Source of the DNA: Agromyces ramosus
Lineage (GTDB): Bacteria; Actinomycetota; Actinomycetes; Actinomycetales; Microbacteriaceae
Assembly: GCF_004216665.1 (NCBI RefSeq)
Contig: NZ_SGWY01000001.1
Coordinates: 1,178,001 to 1,242,000, forward strand
Reading direction: 5' to 3'
DNA: 64,000 nucleotides
Made by a program: the position numbers and the translations under genes. Below, piece after piece: positions 56,990-64,000 of the stretch; the first letter of the stretch is position 1; every line of letters starts with the position of its first letter. The notes under the pieces were generated by a model. That model made no database searches. It worked only from the letters and a program-made list of their open reading frames with translations, and was not told the DNA's origin.

Positions 56990-57970
56990 ATGCCGCGCCT
57001 CAGGCGGGTCGAGCCCTACGTCTCGCCCGGGTTCACCAGGGTTCGCCGGGGGCGCGGCTTCGGCTACGTGCACACCGACGGCGGCACCGCCGGGCGGGCT
57101 GAGCGGGCACGCATCGCCGAGCTCGCCGTGCCGCCCGCCTGGGAGGACGTGTGGATCGCGGATGCCCCGAACGCGCACATCCTCGCGGTCGGCGTCGACG
57201 CCGCGGGGCGCCGACAGTACCTCTACCACCCGGTGTGGCGCGAGAAGCAGGACGCGGAGAAGTTCCTGCGCATGACCGCGCTGGCCGAGGTGCTGCCCGC
57301 GGCGAGGCGTACGGTGCAGCGCGACCTCGCCCTCGAGGCGCTCCCTCGCGAGCGGGTGCTCGCCGCCGCGTTCCGCACGCTCGACCTCGGGGCCATCCGG
57401 ATCGGCTCCGAGGAGTCGCTGGCGGGCTTCCGCAGCCGCGGCCTCACGACCCTGCTGGTGCGCAACGCCAGGCTCGATCCCCCCGAGACGGTGCGGTTCC
57501 GCTTCCGCGCGAAGGGCGGCATCGCCCAGGACGTGCAGGTGACGGATGCCGCGCTCGCGACGTTCGTCGAGCACAACGCGGAGCGGTCGGCCGCGGCACG
57601 GCTCTACGCCTGGTCGGAGGGCCGGCGGATGCGCGCGGCGATCGCCGCCGACGTGAACGACGACATCCGCGCCCGCACCGGCGGGGACTTCACGGCGAAG
57701 GACTTCCGCACGCTGCGCGGCACGATCGCGGCGGCCGATCGGCTCGCCCAGCTCGGCGTCGAGCGCACCGCACGGGCGCGCGGCCGGGCCATCCGCGACG
57801 CCATCGAGCATGCGAGCCAGGTGCTCGGCAACACGCCGACGATCGCGAAGGCGAGCTACGTCGACCCTCGCGTGGTCGTCGCGTACGAGCGCGGGCGCAC
57901 GATCAGCCTGCGCGGCGGCAGGGAGACTGCGCTGCTCGGCCTGCTCGTCGACGATGCCGGCGAGGCCTGA
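56990..57970 (+). CDS. DNA topoisomerase IB
   Basis: A 326-aa type IB topoisomerase that relaxes DNA by a 3'-phosphotyrosine intermediate. The active-site Tyr290 is in KASYVDPRVV, and the Arg/Lys catalytic residues are in AKDFRTLRGT and IRIGSEES. The N-terminal domain contains FGYVHTDGGT and AWEDVWIADAPNAHILAVGV, as in bacterial TopIB. Length is within the family's norm (about 310-350 aa). It lies just 9 bp after the Rho-N-like gene, in the NHEJ neighbourhood, suggesting a DNA-repair island. Confidence 0.93.
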   Translation: MPRLRRVEPYVSPGFTRVRRGRGFGYVHTDGGTAGRAERARIAELAVPPAWEDVWIADAPNAHILAVGVDAAGRRQYLYHPVWREKQDAEKFLRMTALAEVLPAARRTVQRDLALEALPRERVLAAAFRTLDLGAIRIGSEESLAGFRSRGLTTLLVRNARLDPPETVRFRFRAKGGIAQDVQVTDAALATFVEHNAERSAAARLYAWSEGRRMRAAIAADVNDDIRARTGGDFTAKDFRTLRGTIAAADRLAQLGVERTARARGRAIRDAIEHASQVLGNTPTIAKASYVDPRVVVAYERGRTISLRGGRETALLGLLVDDAGEA

Positions 57971-58019
57971 GGCTGCCGGCGAGGCCCGACGCTGCCGGCG
58001 AGCCCCGAGGCGGCGGCGG

Positions 58020-58364
58020 TCAGGCCGCGATCACCGGCTGGGTGTCGGACCGGGGCTCCTCGGTGTCGATGTGCTCGACGACGAGCAGGATGCCGCCGGT
58101 GCTGTTCGCCGACCGCAGGAGGTCCTCGATCCACTCGCGGTTCAGCTCGGGGGCCTCGGGCTCGTCGAACACGAACCTCAGCGGGATGGTCGGATGCACC
58201 CAGATGGTGCTCCGGCCGCGCGGCTGATCATCGGGGTGCATCCACGACAGGGTGAAGCTCTCCCCTCGGCGGAGCTTCGTCGTGATCGCGAACTTGACGT
58301 GCGCCAGCGCACGGTCCTCGATTCCGATGGGGGTGCCGGAATCGCCGTAGTAGAGGGTGCCCAC
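58020..58364 (-). CDS. DUF7882 family protein (paralogue 3)
   Basis: A 114-aa member, nearly identical in its first 70 residues to the copy at 54754 (VGTLYYGDSGTPIGIEDRAL, IPLRFVFDEPEAPELNREWI) but with a shorter C-terminal tail. GTG 58364 has a TACTCT box a few bases upstream. It lies 22 bp after the LigD stop on the same strand and may be transcribed with ligD, or from its own promoter. The close similarity with the second copy suggests a recent duplication. Activity unknown. Confidence 0.85.
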   Translation of the reverse strand: MGTLYYGDSGTPIGIEDRALAHVKFAITTKLRRGESFTLSWMHPDDQPRGRSTIWVHPTIPLRFVFDEPEAPELNREWIEDLLRSANSTGGILLVVEHIDTEEPRSDTQPVIAA

Positions 58365-58386
58365 GCACGAAGAGTACCGGGCGGGA

Positions 58387-60978
58387 TCACGATTCGCGTA
58401 CCACCTCACCGGGCGGCTTGTCGGGTCGCAGTCCACGCCACCGCGGATGCCGCGCGACGCCCGTTCGGGTCCATTCGCCGAACTCGATCTCGCCCACCAG
58501 CTCGGGTCGCAGCCACACCGCGTCCAACGCGTCGGGGGCGGGCACGTCGAGGAACGGTGAAGCCGCCTGCTCGAGGTCTCCGAGGCGCCGGAGGAGGCGA
58601 TCGAGCTCGACCTCGCGGAAGCCGCTGCCGACGCGACCGGCGTACTCGAGGCCGTGTTCGCCAGGGATCCCGACGAGCAGGGATCGGATGCGACCGGTGC
58701 GCGTGCCGCTCCCCTTGCGGTAGCCGCCGATGACGACCTCCTGGGTGCGCGTGAGCTTGAGCTTCACCCAGTCCTCCGACCGCGCGCCGGGACGGTAGGG
58801 CGAGTCGGGGCGCTTCGCGACGAGCCCCTCGAGCCCGAGCCGACGGCTCTCCTCGAACGCCTCCTCGGGCGTTCCGGATGCCGCGGCGGGCAGCTCGACC
58901 GGGATGCCGCGTCGCGGGCGCACGAGTCGCTCGAGCAGCTCGCGCCGCCGCGCGTAGGGCTCGGACATCACCGAGGAGCCCGCGATCTCGAGCACGTCGA
59001 AGAGCAGCAGCCGCACGGGCACGGCGGGGAGGACGCGCTCGATCTCACGCGGGCGAGCGAGGTTCATCCGCTGCTGGATCCGCTCGAAGCTCGGCCGGCC
59101 CAGCTCGTCGAGCGCGACGATCTCGCCGTCGACGAGCGCGTCCCCGCGGAGCACGTGAGGCAGACCGGCCAGCTCGGGGTAGGTGGCGGTCACGTCGTTG
59201 CCCCTGCGACTCAGCAGGCGGATGCCGCCGCCGTCGGCGCGGGCGAGCACGCGGATGCCGTCCCACTTCCACTCGAGGGCCCACTCGCCCCGCGAGACGA
59301 TGCCGAGCGTGCCCGACGTCGCGAGCATCGGTCGCACGAGGATCGGCTCGACCTCGTGGGGTCCGTCGGGGTCGTCGTCCTCCGCGTCGGATGCCCCGTC
59401 CGCATCGGGTGCGGCGGCGGTGGCGTCGGCGTCGGCGTCGGCGTCGGCACGGGGCTCGGCGTCGGCATCGGCGTCGGCATCGGCATCGGCATCGGCATCG
59501 GCATCGGCGGCATCCGTGACCCGTGCGGCGCCGCCCGCGGCATCCGCTGCCGTCTCGCTCGAGTGCCGCGCCTTCGACGACGGGCTCCAGTGACCCGGCC
59601 GCTGGTCCTTCATGCGGTGCAGGAGCCAGCTGCTCTTCTCGCCCGACCCGTCGGTGCGGATGAGCGCGAGGCGCACGCGGCCGCCGAGCGGACCGCCGGG
59701 CTGTCCGTCGAGGTCGATGATGACCTCCTCGTCGCGCCACTTCTCGGTTTCGTAGGTGCCCGCGTCCCAGATGGTCATCGAGCCCGCACCGTACTCCCCC
59801 GCCGGGATGGTGCCCTCGAAGGTCGCGTACTCCATCGGGTGGTCCTCGGTCTGCACGGCGAGGTGGTTCACGCCCGAGCTCTCGGGAACGCCCTTCGGCA
59901 CCGCCCAGCTCTTCAGCACGCCATCGCGCTCGAGCCGCAGGTCGAAGTGCAGGCGGCGCGCGTGGTGCTCCTGGATCACGAAGCGGGGATCGCCGCCCGA
60001 CGGCTGACCCCAGCTCGACGAGGGCATCGGTTCGGGTGTGACCCCGGTCGTGCGCATCGACAGGTACTCCGCGAGCGGGCCGTCGTGTGACGCCGCCGTG
60101 ATCACCGCGAGCGGGTCGTCACCGGATGCCACGCGCTCGAGCACCTCGTGCGCCTCGAGGTGGCGCAGGTCGGGGTCCTCGAGCTCCTCCCACGTGCGCG
60201 GGGCCGCCACCGTCGGACGGAACCGGCCGCGCAGGGAGTACGGGGCGATCGTCGTCTTCTTGCCGTTGTTCTGGCTCCAGTCGATGAGCACGCGGCCCTC
60301 GCGGAGGGTCTTGCGCATGCTCGACACGATGAGCTCGGGGTGGTCGGCCTCGAGGGCCTTCGCGAGCTCGCGAGCCACGGCGGAGGCCTGGTCGGACGTC
60401 TGCCGGCCGTCGAGCGCCGCGTAGAGGTGGATGCCCTTGCTGCCGCTGGTCACGGGCATGGCGTCGAGGCCCATGCCGGCCAGGAGGTCCCGCACGAGCC
60501 GGGCGGCCTCGGCGCACTCGGGCAGGCCCATGCCGGGCCCGGGGTCGAGGTCGAACACGATCCGGTCGGGGTTCGCGGGCCGGCCCTGCGCGTCGAAGCG
60601 CCACTGCGGCACGTGCAGCTCGAGCGCGGCCTGCTGGGCGAGCCAGACGAGCGTGGCCCGATCGCCCGCGATCGGGTAGTCCTTGTCGCCGTCGGAGTGG
60701 TGGATCACGCCCCGCCGGATCCAGTCGGGCGCGTGCGACTCGAGGTTCTTCTCGAAGAACGCCGACTGCGGGGCATCCGGGGTGCCGACGCCGTGCACCC
60801 AGCGCTTGCGCGTGACCGGACGGCCCGCGACGAGCGGCACCATGACCGGGGCGACCTCCGCGTAGTAGGAGATCACCTCGCCCTTGGTCATGCCCGTCTC
60901 GGGATACATGACCTTGTCGAGGTTCGTCAGCCGGAGTCTCCGGCCGTCGACCTCCACGAGCTGGCGTGCCTCGGCCAT
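58387..60978 (-). CDS. ligD: ATP-dependent DNA ligase LigD (POL-PE-LIG)
   Basis: Three-domain NHEJ ligase, 863 aa, in the mycobacterial order. Residues ~5-290 are the PrimPol-type polymerase (NLDKVMYPETGMTKGEVISY, catalytic acids in FDLDPGPGMG). Residues ~325-470 are the 3'-phosphoesterase (RFVIQEHHARRLHFDLRLER). Residues ~490-525 are an Asp-Ala low-complexity linker, encoded by a hexamer repeat. Residues ~545-860 are the ligase, with the AMP-accepting Lys571 in EWKWDGIRV. It should trim, fill and seal double-strand breaks with Ku, whose gene is divergent 148 bp away. ATG 60978. Confidence 0.95.
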   Translation of the reverse strand: MAEARQLVEVDGRRLRLTNLDKVMYPETGMTKGEVISYYAEVAPVMVPLVAGRPVTRKRWVHGVGTPDAPQSAFFEKNLESHAPDWIRRGVIHHSDGDKDYPIAGDRATLVWLAQQAALELHVPQWRFDAQGRPANPDRIVFDLDPGPGMGLPECAEAARLVRDLLAGMGLDAMPVTSGSKGIHLYAALDGRQTSDQASAVARELAKALEADHPELIVSSMRKTLREGRVLIDWSQNNGKKTTIAPYSLRGRFRPTVAAPRTWEELEDPDLRHLEAHEVLERVASGDDPLAVITAASHDGPLAEYLSMRTTGVTPEPMPSSSWGQPSGGDPRFVIQEHHARRLHFDLRLERDGVLKSWAVPKGVPESSGVNHLAVQTEDHPMEYATFEGTIPAGEYGAGSMTIWDAGTYETEKWRDEEVIIDLDGQPGGPLGGRVRLALIRTDGSGEKSSWLLHRMKDQRPGHWSPSSKARHSSETAADAAGGAARVTDAADADADADADADADADAEPRADADADADATAAAPDADGASDAEDDDPDGPHEVEPILVRPMLATSGTLGIVSRGEWALEWKWDGIRVLARADGGGIRLLSRRGNDVTATYPELAGLPHVLRGDALVDGEIVALDELGRPSFERIQQRMNLARPREIERVLPAVPVRLLLFDVLEIAGSSVMSEPYARRRELLERLVRPRRGIPVELPAAASGTPEEAFEESRRLGLEGLVAKRPDSPYRPGARSEDWVKLKLTRTQEVVIGGYRKGSGTRTGRIRSLLVGIPGEHGLEYAGRVGSGFREVELDRLLRRLGDLEQAASPFLDVPAPDALDAVWLRPELVGEIEFGEWTRTGVARHPRWRGLRPDKPPGEVVRES
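59421..59510 (-). repeat. GCRTCG hexanucleotide repeat within ligD
   Basis: About 15 consecutive or nearly consecutive six-base units (GCATCG or GCGTCG on the plus strand) that encode an Asp-Ala run of the LigD linker. The last five units are identical, so slippage would change linker length in steps of two residues without shifting the frame. Confidence 0.85.
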
Positions 60979-61008
60979 GCCCCAATCATGCCCGGCTCAC
61001 CTTGTGAA

Positions 61009-61057
61009 GTGACGCGAATCGTCCATCCGAGCACGAGGAAGGAACGATTCGCGTCAC
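61009..61057. promoter_or_regulatory. 14-bp inverted repeat between ligD and ku
   Basis: GTGACGCGAATCGT (61009-61022) and its exact complement ACGATTCGCGTCAC (61044-61057) flank a 21-bp spacer in the 148-bp divergent promoter region. The arms are 31 bp from the ligD start and 70 bp from the ku start. The length and perfection suggest a paired operator or a large hairpin; the regulator is unknown. Confidence 0.6.
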
Positions 61058-61126
61058 CTCGCAATCCGAGCGCGGATGCCGCGAGGGGCTACCGCGCGGC
61101 ATCCGCCGGGGTGTGTACTGGTAGGC

Positions 61127-62098
61127 ATGCGAGCCGTCTGGAAGGGGGCGGTCACATTCGGCCTGGTCAATGTGCCCGTCAAGTTGTACAGCGCCACCGA
61201 GGACCACGACGTGTCACTGCACCAGGTGCACGACGAGGACGGCGGACGCATCCGCTATCAACGCGTCTGCGAGATCGACGGCAAGGTCGTCGACTACAAG
61301 AACATCGACAAGGCCTACGACGACGGTGAACGCACGGTGATCATCACCGACGAGGACCTGAAGTCGCTGCCCGCCGAGCGCAGCCGCGAGATCGAGGTCG
61401 TCGAGTTCGTGCCGACCGAGCAGATCGATCCGATCATGTTCGACAAGAGCTACTACCTCGAGCCCGACTCCGCGTCGAACAAGGCCTACGTGCTGCTGCG
61501 CCGCACGCTGGAGTCGACCGACAAGACCGCGATCGTGCAGATGGCGCTGCGCCAGAAGACGCGGCTCGCGGCGCTCCGCGTGTACGGCGACGTGCTCATG
61601 GTGCAGACGCTCCTGTGGAGCGACGAGGTGCGAGCGGCGAACTTCCCCTCGCTCGACGAGCCCGTCAAGATCTCGTCGAAGGAGCTCGACCTGTCGAAGC
61701 AGCTCGTCGAGAGCCTCGTGTCGGACTTCGAGCCCGAGCAATTCGTCGACGAGTACCAGAAGGAACTGCGCACCCTCATCACGGCGAAGCTCGAGCAGGG
61801 CGACGCCGTCGATACGGCCGCCACGTTCGGCGAGCAGCCCGAGCAGGAGGAGGGCGGCGAGGTCATCGACCTCATGGAGGCGCTGCGCCAGTCGATCGCG
61901 TCGAAGCGCGGCGGGTCGGATGCCGCGAAGGGCGGCACGAAGGCCGCGTCGGGCGGGTCGAAGTCGGCGTCGGCGAGCTCGACGCGATCGGCGAGCGGGT
62001 CGAAGTCGGGCGCCTCGGGCGGGTCGAAGTCCGCGTCGGGCTCTGGCGACGGCGCGAAGAAGAAGGCGCCGGCGGCGAAGAAGAAGGCCGCATCATGA
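61127..62098 (+). CDS. ku: NHEJ end-binding protein Ku
   Basis: Homodimeric DNA-end-binding protein, 323 aa. The core is canonical: MRAVWKGAVTFGLVNVPVKL at the start, IRYQRVCEIDGKVVDYKNID, ERSREIEVVEFVP, and LVESLVSDFEPEQFVDEYQK near residue 210. The last ~60 residues are a Ser/Ala/Gly/Lys low-complexity tail (SKSGASGGSKSASGSG then KKKAPAAKKKAAS), the basic extension that adds DNA affinity in soil actinobacteria. ATG 61127 begins the conserved core. Partner of the divergent LigD. Confidence 0.95.
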   Translation: MRAVWKGAVTFGLVNVPVKLYSATEDHDVSLHQVHDEDGGRIRYQRVCEIDGKVVDYKNIDKAYDDGERTVIITDEDLKSLPAERSREIEVVEFVPTEQIDPIMFDKSYYLEPDSASNKAYVLLRRTLESTDKTAIVQMALRQKTRLAALRVYGDVLMVQTLLWSDEVRAANFPSLDEPVKISSKELDLSKQLVESLVSDFEPEQFVDEYQKELRTLITAKLEQGDAVDTAATFGEQPEQEEGGEVIDLMEALRQSIASKRGGSDAAKGGTKAASGGSKSASASSTRSASGSKSGASGGSKSASGSGDGAKKKAPAAKKKAAS

Positions 62099-62161
62099 CG
62101 ACGGCGCGCGACATCCGCTGATCGGATGCCGCGCGCCGCTCACGCGCGGTCACGCCCATCG

Positions 62162-62581
62162 CTACTCCGCCGAGCAGGCCTCGCTCGCCGACGTCGCTGC
62201 GTCCTGGATCGCCGTCTGGTGCTCGGCGACCGCCTCGGAGTCGACCTCGGCCTCGGGGTCGCTCGGCAGGGTCGCCGCGAACTCGGCCGCGTCGTCGAGC
62301 GCACCCGTGAGGGCCTCGAGCTCGGTGCTCACCTCGTCGCTGGTCGTCTCGCCGAGCTCGGTGACGCGGACGCTGTAGTCCTCCAGCGTCGACTGCACCT
62401 CGGAGGGGTCGCCCCCGGCGGCGAGCGCGTTCTGCGCGCCGTTCGAGATATCGCGCACCTCGCTCTGCACCGTCTCGCACGGGTCGGCGCTCGGCGAGGA
62501 GCCGCCGCCTCCCGCCGTGCAGCCCGAGAGCAGCAGAGCACCCGCGAAGACGAGCGCGGTGGACGTCATGATTCGTTGCAT
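62162..62581 (-). CDS. Lipoprotein of unknown function
   Basis: A 139-aa exported lipoprotein with lipobox LLSGC (ALVFAGALLLSGCTAGGG). The mature domain is acidic and helical with two Cys (ADPCETVQSE near the start and SEACSAE at the end) that probably form a disulfide, and no catalytic motif: TLEDYSVRVTELGETTSDEV. It resembles the family of small actinobacterial Cys-closed helical lipoproteins. ATG 62581 follows a GGGGGA ribosome site. Convergent with ku. Confidence 0.72.
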   Translation of the reverse strand: MQRIMTSTALVFAGALLLSGCTAGGGGSSPSADPCETVQSEVRDISNGAQNALAAGGDPSEVQSTLEDYSVRVTELGETTSDEVSTELEALTGALDDAAEFAATLPSDPEAEVDSEAVAEHQTAIQDAATSASEACSAE

Positions 62582-62722
62582 GGCATATCCCCCTGGATCG
62601 TGTTGGGATCCAGCCTAGCGACGACCCACCGACACGCGCTCGGGAACGGCGGCGGAGGCGCCGGTGACGGTGCCCGCCAGCGCGAACACCGGGCTGCGGC
62701 ACGCGGCATCCGCTCATCCGCT
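62582..62722. other. Divergent promoter region
   Basis: A TAGGCT -10-like box near 62619-62614 (minus strand) serves the lipoprotein gene; the rest is unremarkable apart from the GTCAA module that follows for the acidic protein gene. Confidence 0.4.
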
Positions 62723-62763
62723 GTCAAGGCCCTGCCGGCCGCCGGATCGCCGACCTACGCTCG
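62723..62763 (+). promoter_or_regulatory. Shared GTCAA promoter module, acidic protein gene
   Basis: GTCAAGGCCC begins at 62723 and TACGCT begins 33 nt later at 62756; the start codon ATG follows 6 nt after, so the transcript is leaderless. Confidence 0.6.
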
Positions 62764-62767
62764 CGAT

Positions 62768-63034
62768 ATGAGCACGCCAGACGAGACCGCCGCGCGACGC
62801 AACCCCGACGCCGGTGCCGATGACCCGGCCCCCCTCACGGATGCCGAGCAGGCGCGCAAGGACGTGAGCTACAGCCCGGGCAGCGAGGACGAGACCGCGG
62901 CGAAGCAGCGCGACCCGCTCCCCGACGGCCTGGACGAGGACATCGACGCCTCGCGGGTCCGTGCGGTGCCGGGCACCGGCGGGCCGGACGACGCGGGCGA
63001 CGTCGACCTCGACCCCGACGAGGTCAGGCAGTGA
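62768..63034 (+). CDS. Small acidic disordered protein
   Basis: An 88-aa protein that is almost entirely Asp/Glu/Pro/Ala: DPAPLTDAEQARKDVSYSPG, TAAKQRDPLPDGLDEDIDAS and GDVDLDPDEVRQ. No folded domain is expected. It is strongly acidic and resembles small stress-induced proteins of Actinobacteria. Its leaderless promoter carries the GTCAA module. The following gene encodes a second such protein on the same strand, 37 bp away. Confidence 0.68.
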   Translation: MSTPDETAARRNPDAGADDPAPLTDAEQARKDVSYSPGSEDETAAKQRDPLPDGLDEDIDASRVRAVPGTGGPDDAGDVDLDPDEVRQ

Positions 63035-63071
63035 GCCGCGGTCCCGCGGCCGTGAGGAGAGGAACACGACC

Positions 63072-63272
63072 ATGACCGATTTCGTCGACCCGCTGGAGGA
63101 GCCGCTCGACGTCGACCGCGACCCGCGCCAGCCCCTGGACCCCGACGTGGACGAGGCGCTCGTCGACTCGGCGGAGGCCGACCGGCAGGCGGCCGAGGAG
63201 GGCACGAAGGTCACCAGCGCGAGCGAGGGCGACCCGATGGACGAGACGACGCCCGTCGACAACCTCGAGTAG
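63072..63272 (+). CDS. Second small acidic disordered protein
   Basis: A 66-aa acidic protein: DFVDPLEEPLDVDRDPRQPL then DPDVDEALVDSAEADRQAAE and EGDPMDETTPVDNLE. No recognised family; composition as in the preceding gene, with which it is probably co-transcribed (37-bp gap). GAGAGGAACACGACC gives a GAGG site 9-10 nt before ATG 63072. Role unknown. Confidence 0.65.
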   Translation: MTDFVDPLEEPLDVDRDPRQPLDPDVDEALVDSAEADRQAAEEGTKVTSASEGDPMDETTPVDNLE

Positions 63273-63408
63273 CGCTCGCCCCCAGTTCGGGTCAATATCC
63301 GGATTTTCGACCGCCCTGCCCTTTCTCGTGCGTTCCGCTGCACGTAGCGTCGGTCCAATGGCTGCCCGAAACGGGTCTCGCCGCACCGACCCGAAGGTGG
63401 AACAACCC

Positions 63409-64000
63409 ATGGAACGCATGCTCAAGCGGGCGGGGATGGCCGCGTCCGTCGCCCTCCTCACCATCGCAGGGGTGCTCGGCAGTACCCTCGTCGCACAGGC
63501 CGACACCCTGCAGGACACGATCGGCGACACCGTGGCCGACGCACTGGTCCTGGAGGCCGGAAGCCAGGCGACGGCGAGCGCGGGGATCCGCGTCATTGGC
63601 AACGCTGCACAGCAGGACCCCGACCCCGGCTGCAACATCGATGCGGGTGAGAGCGCCCTGGTGCTCGACGTGATCACGCCGACGGGCATCACCGCCACGC
63701 CCGACCCGCTCTCGATCACGGCCTGCGGGACGGACTTCCCGGTCGTCTTCAAGGCCGGCGCGAACGCGGTGAGCGGCACCGTCACGGTGGTAGTGACCTC
63801 GAGCCCCGCGGGTGGGGGCACGTACGTCAACCACGTGAGCATCCCCATCACGGTCACCCAGCCGCCGCCCGCCAACACCAAGCCGACGGTCTCGGTGCAG
63901 GGCGTCATCGCGGGGACCTACGAGATCGGATCCGTTCCCGCGGCGACCTGCGCCGTCTCCGACACCGAGGACGGCCCCAGCTCCTTCCCCGCCGCCATCA
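63409..64000 (+). CDS. Secreted Ig-like repeat protein, C-terminus outside the window
   Basis: About 197 codons are visible and the frame is open at the window end. A signal peptide is clear: MERMLKRAGMAASVALLTIA, ending with VAQA before DTLQDT. The following ~90 residues end in an Ig-like strand set (SGTVTVVVTSSPAGGGTYVN), then a Pro/Thr-rich linker (VTQPPPANTKPTVSVQGVIA) and the beginning of another beta domain with Cys (AATCAVSDTEDGPSSFPAAI). Such proteins are usually large surface proteins with repeats. ATG 63409 has GAAGGTGG upstream; ATG 63358 is in frame but lacks a ribosome site. Confidence 0.8.
   Translation, partial: MERMLKRAGMAASVALLTIAGVLGSTLVAQADTLQDTIGDTVADALVLEAGSQATASAGIRVIGNAAQQDPDPGCNIDAGESALVLDVITPTGITATPDPLSITACGTDFPVVFKAGANAVSGTVTVVVTSSPAGGGTYVNHVSIPITVTQPPPANTKPTVSVQGVIAGTYEIGSVPAATCAVSDTEDGPSSFPAAI

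Noticed and set aside
58654..60090. A plus-strand frame of 478 codons with a long Gly/Val/Ile run opposite ligD.
   Set aside because: The run is the reverse reading of the GCRTCG repeat that encodes the Asp-Ala linker in LigD, whose catalytic motifs are intact on the other strand.
1..64000. CRISPR array, rRNA operon, complete prophage or conjugation genes.
   Set aside because: No series of regularly spaced repeats, no rRNA-like sequence, and no capsid, terminase, relaxase or type IV secretion genes were seen anywhere, including in the island.

Overview
The window reads as a chromosome segment of a high-GC actinobacterium, most likely a member of the Microbacteriaceae (Agromyces-like). Evidence: about 70% G+C, frequent GTG/TTG starts, many apparently leaderless genes with a TAnnnT box 6-7 nt before the start codon, the recurring GGATGCC/GGCATCC words typical of that family, and the gene families themselves (DUF7882-type proteins, the bS22 mini-protein, LigD/Ku). 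Genus level is inference.

Layout. 1-16 kb is core-like: a large arylsulfatase (cut by the window start), a FAD-Rieske oxidoreductase, glutaredoxin, bS22, a KtrB/KtrA potassium uptake pair, an ABC exporter with its MarR-type regulator, proC, a CDF metal transporter with a glutamine amidotransferase, tadA and upp. 16-19.8 kb holds a leaderless uORF ending in a Cys-rich CCRMCR tail, a winged-helix regulator, a frameshifted HEVGH metalloprotease gene, a MarR gene with a strongly folded leader and a PRC-barrel gene.

19.9-35.0 kb is a lower-GC integrative element. It is bounded by a perfect 26-bp direct repeat, carries a tyrosine integrase at its right end, and has three pairs of TGTGGGCA repeats at 11-bp pitch that look like integrase arm sites. 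Inside are an IS5-type insertion, a second transposase fragment, the apparent end of an older element, small membrane/secreted genes, and the most interesting cargo: a tightly coupled operon of a Trypco1-domain protein and a CHAT (caspase-like) protease fused to a duplicated six-helix membrane domain, followed by a second CHAT protease with an unrecognised C-terminal domain. This resembles the CHAT/Trypco1 conflict systems and is a good candidate anti-phage or programmed-cell-death module.

35-64 kb returns to chromosome: tRNA-Arg(ACG); a LacI-regulated GH13 glucosidase with a complete sugar ABC importer; an operon with an atypical NRAMP-like transporter and PRC-type proteins; a second sugar ABC importer; a zinc alcohol dehydrogenase; and a DNA-repair block with topoisomerase IB, three-domain LigD and Ku (bacterial NHEJ), interspersed with three DUF7882 paralogues. 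LigD and Ku face away from each other across a 14-bp perfect inverted repeat. The window ends inside a secreted protein gene.

Across the window nine promoters share a GTCAASSCC box 32-34 bp before a TAnnnT-like -10 (a tenth is weaker). They lie mostly in front of stress-type genes (PRC-barrel, DUF6766/NRAMP operon, alcohol dehydrogenase, SDR, small acidic or membrane proteins), suggesting an unnamed regulon.
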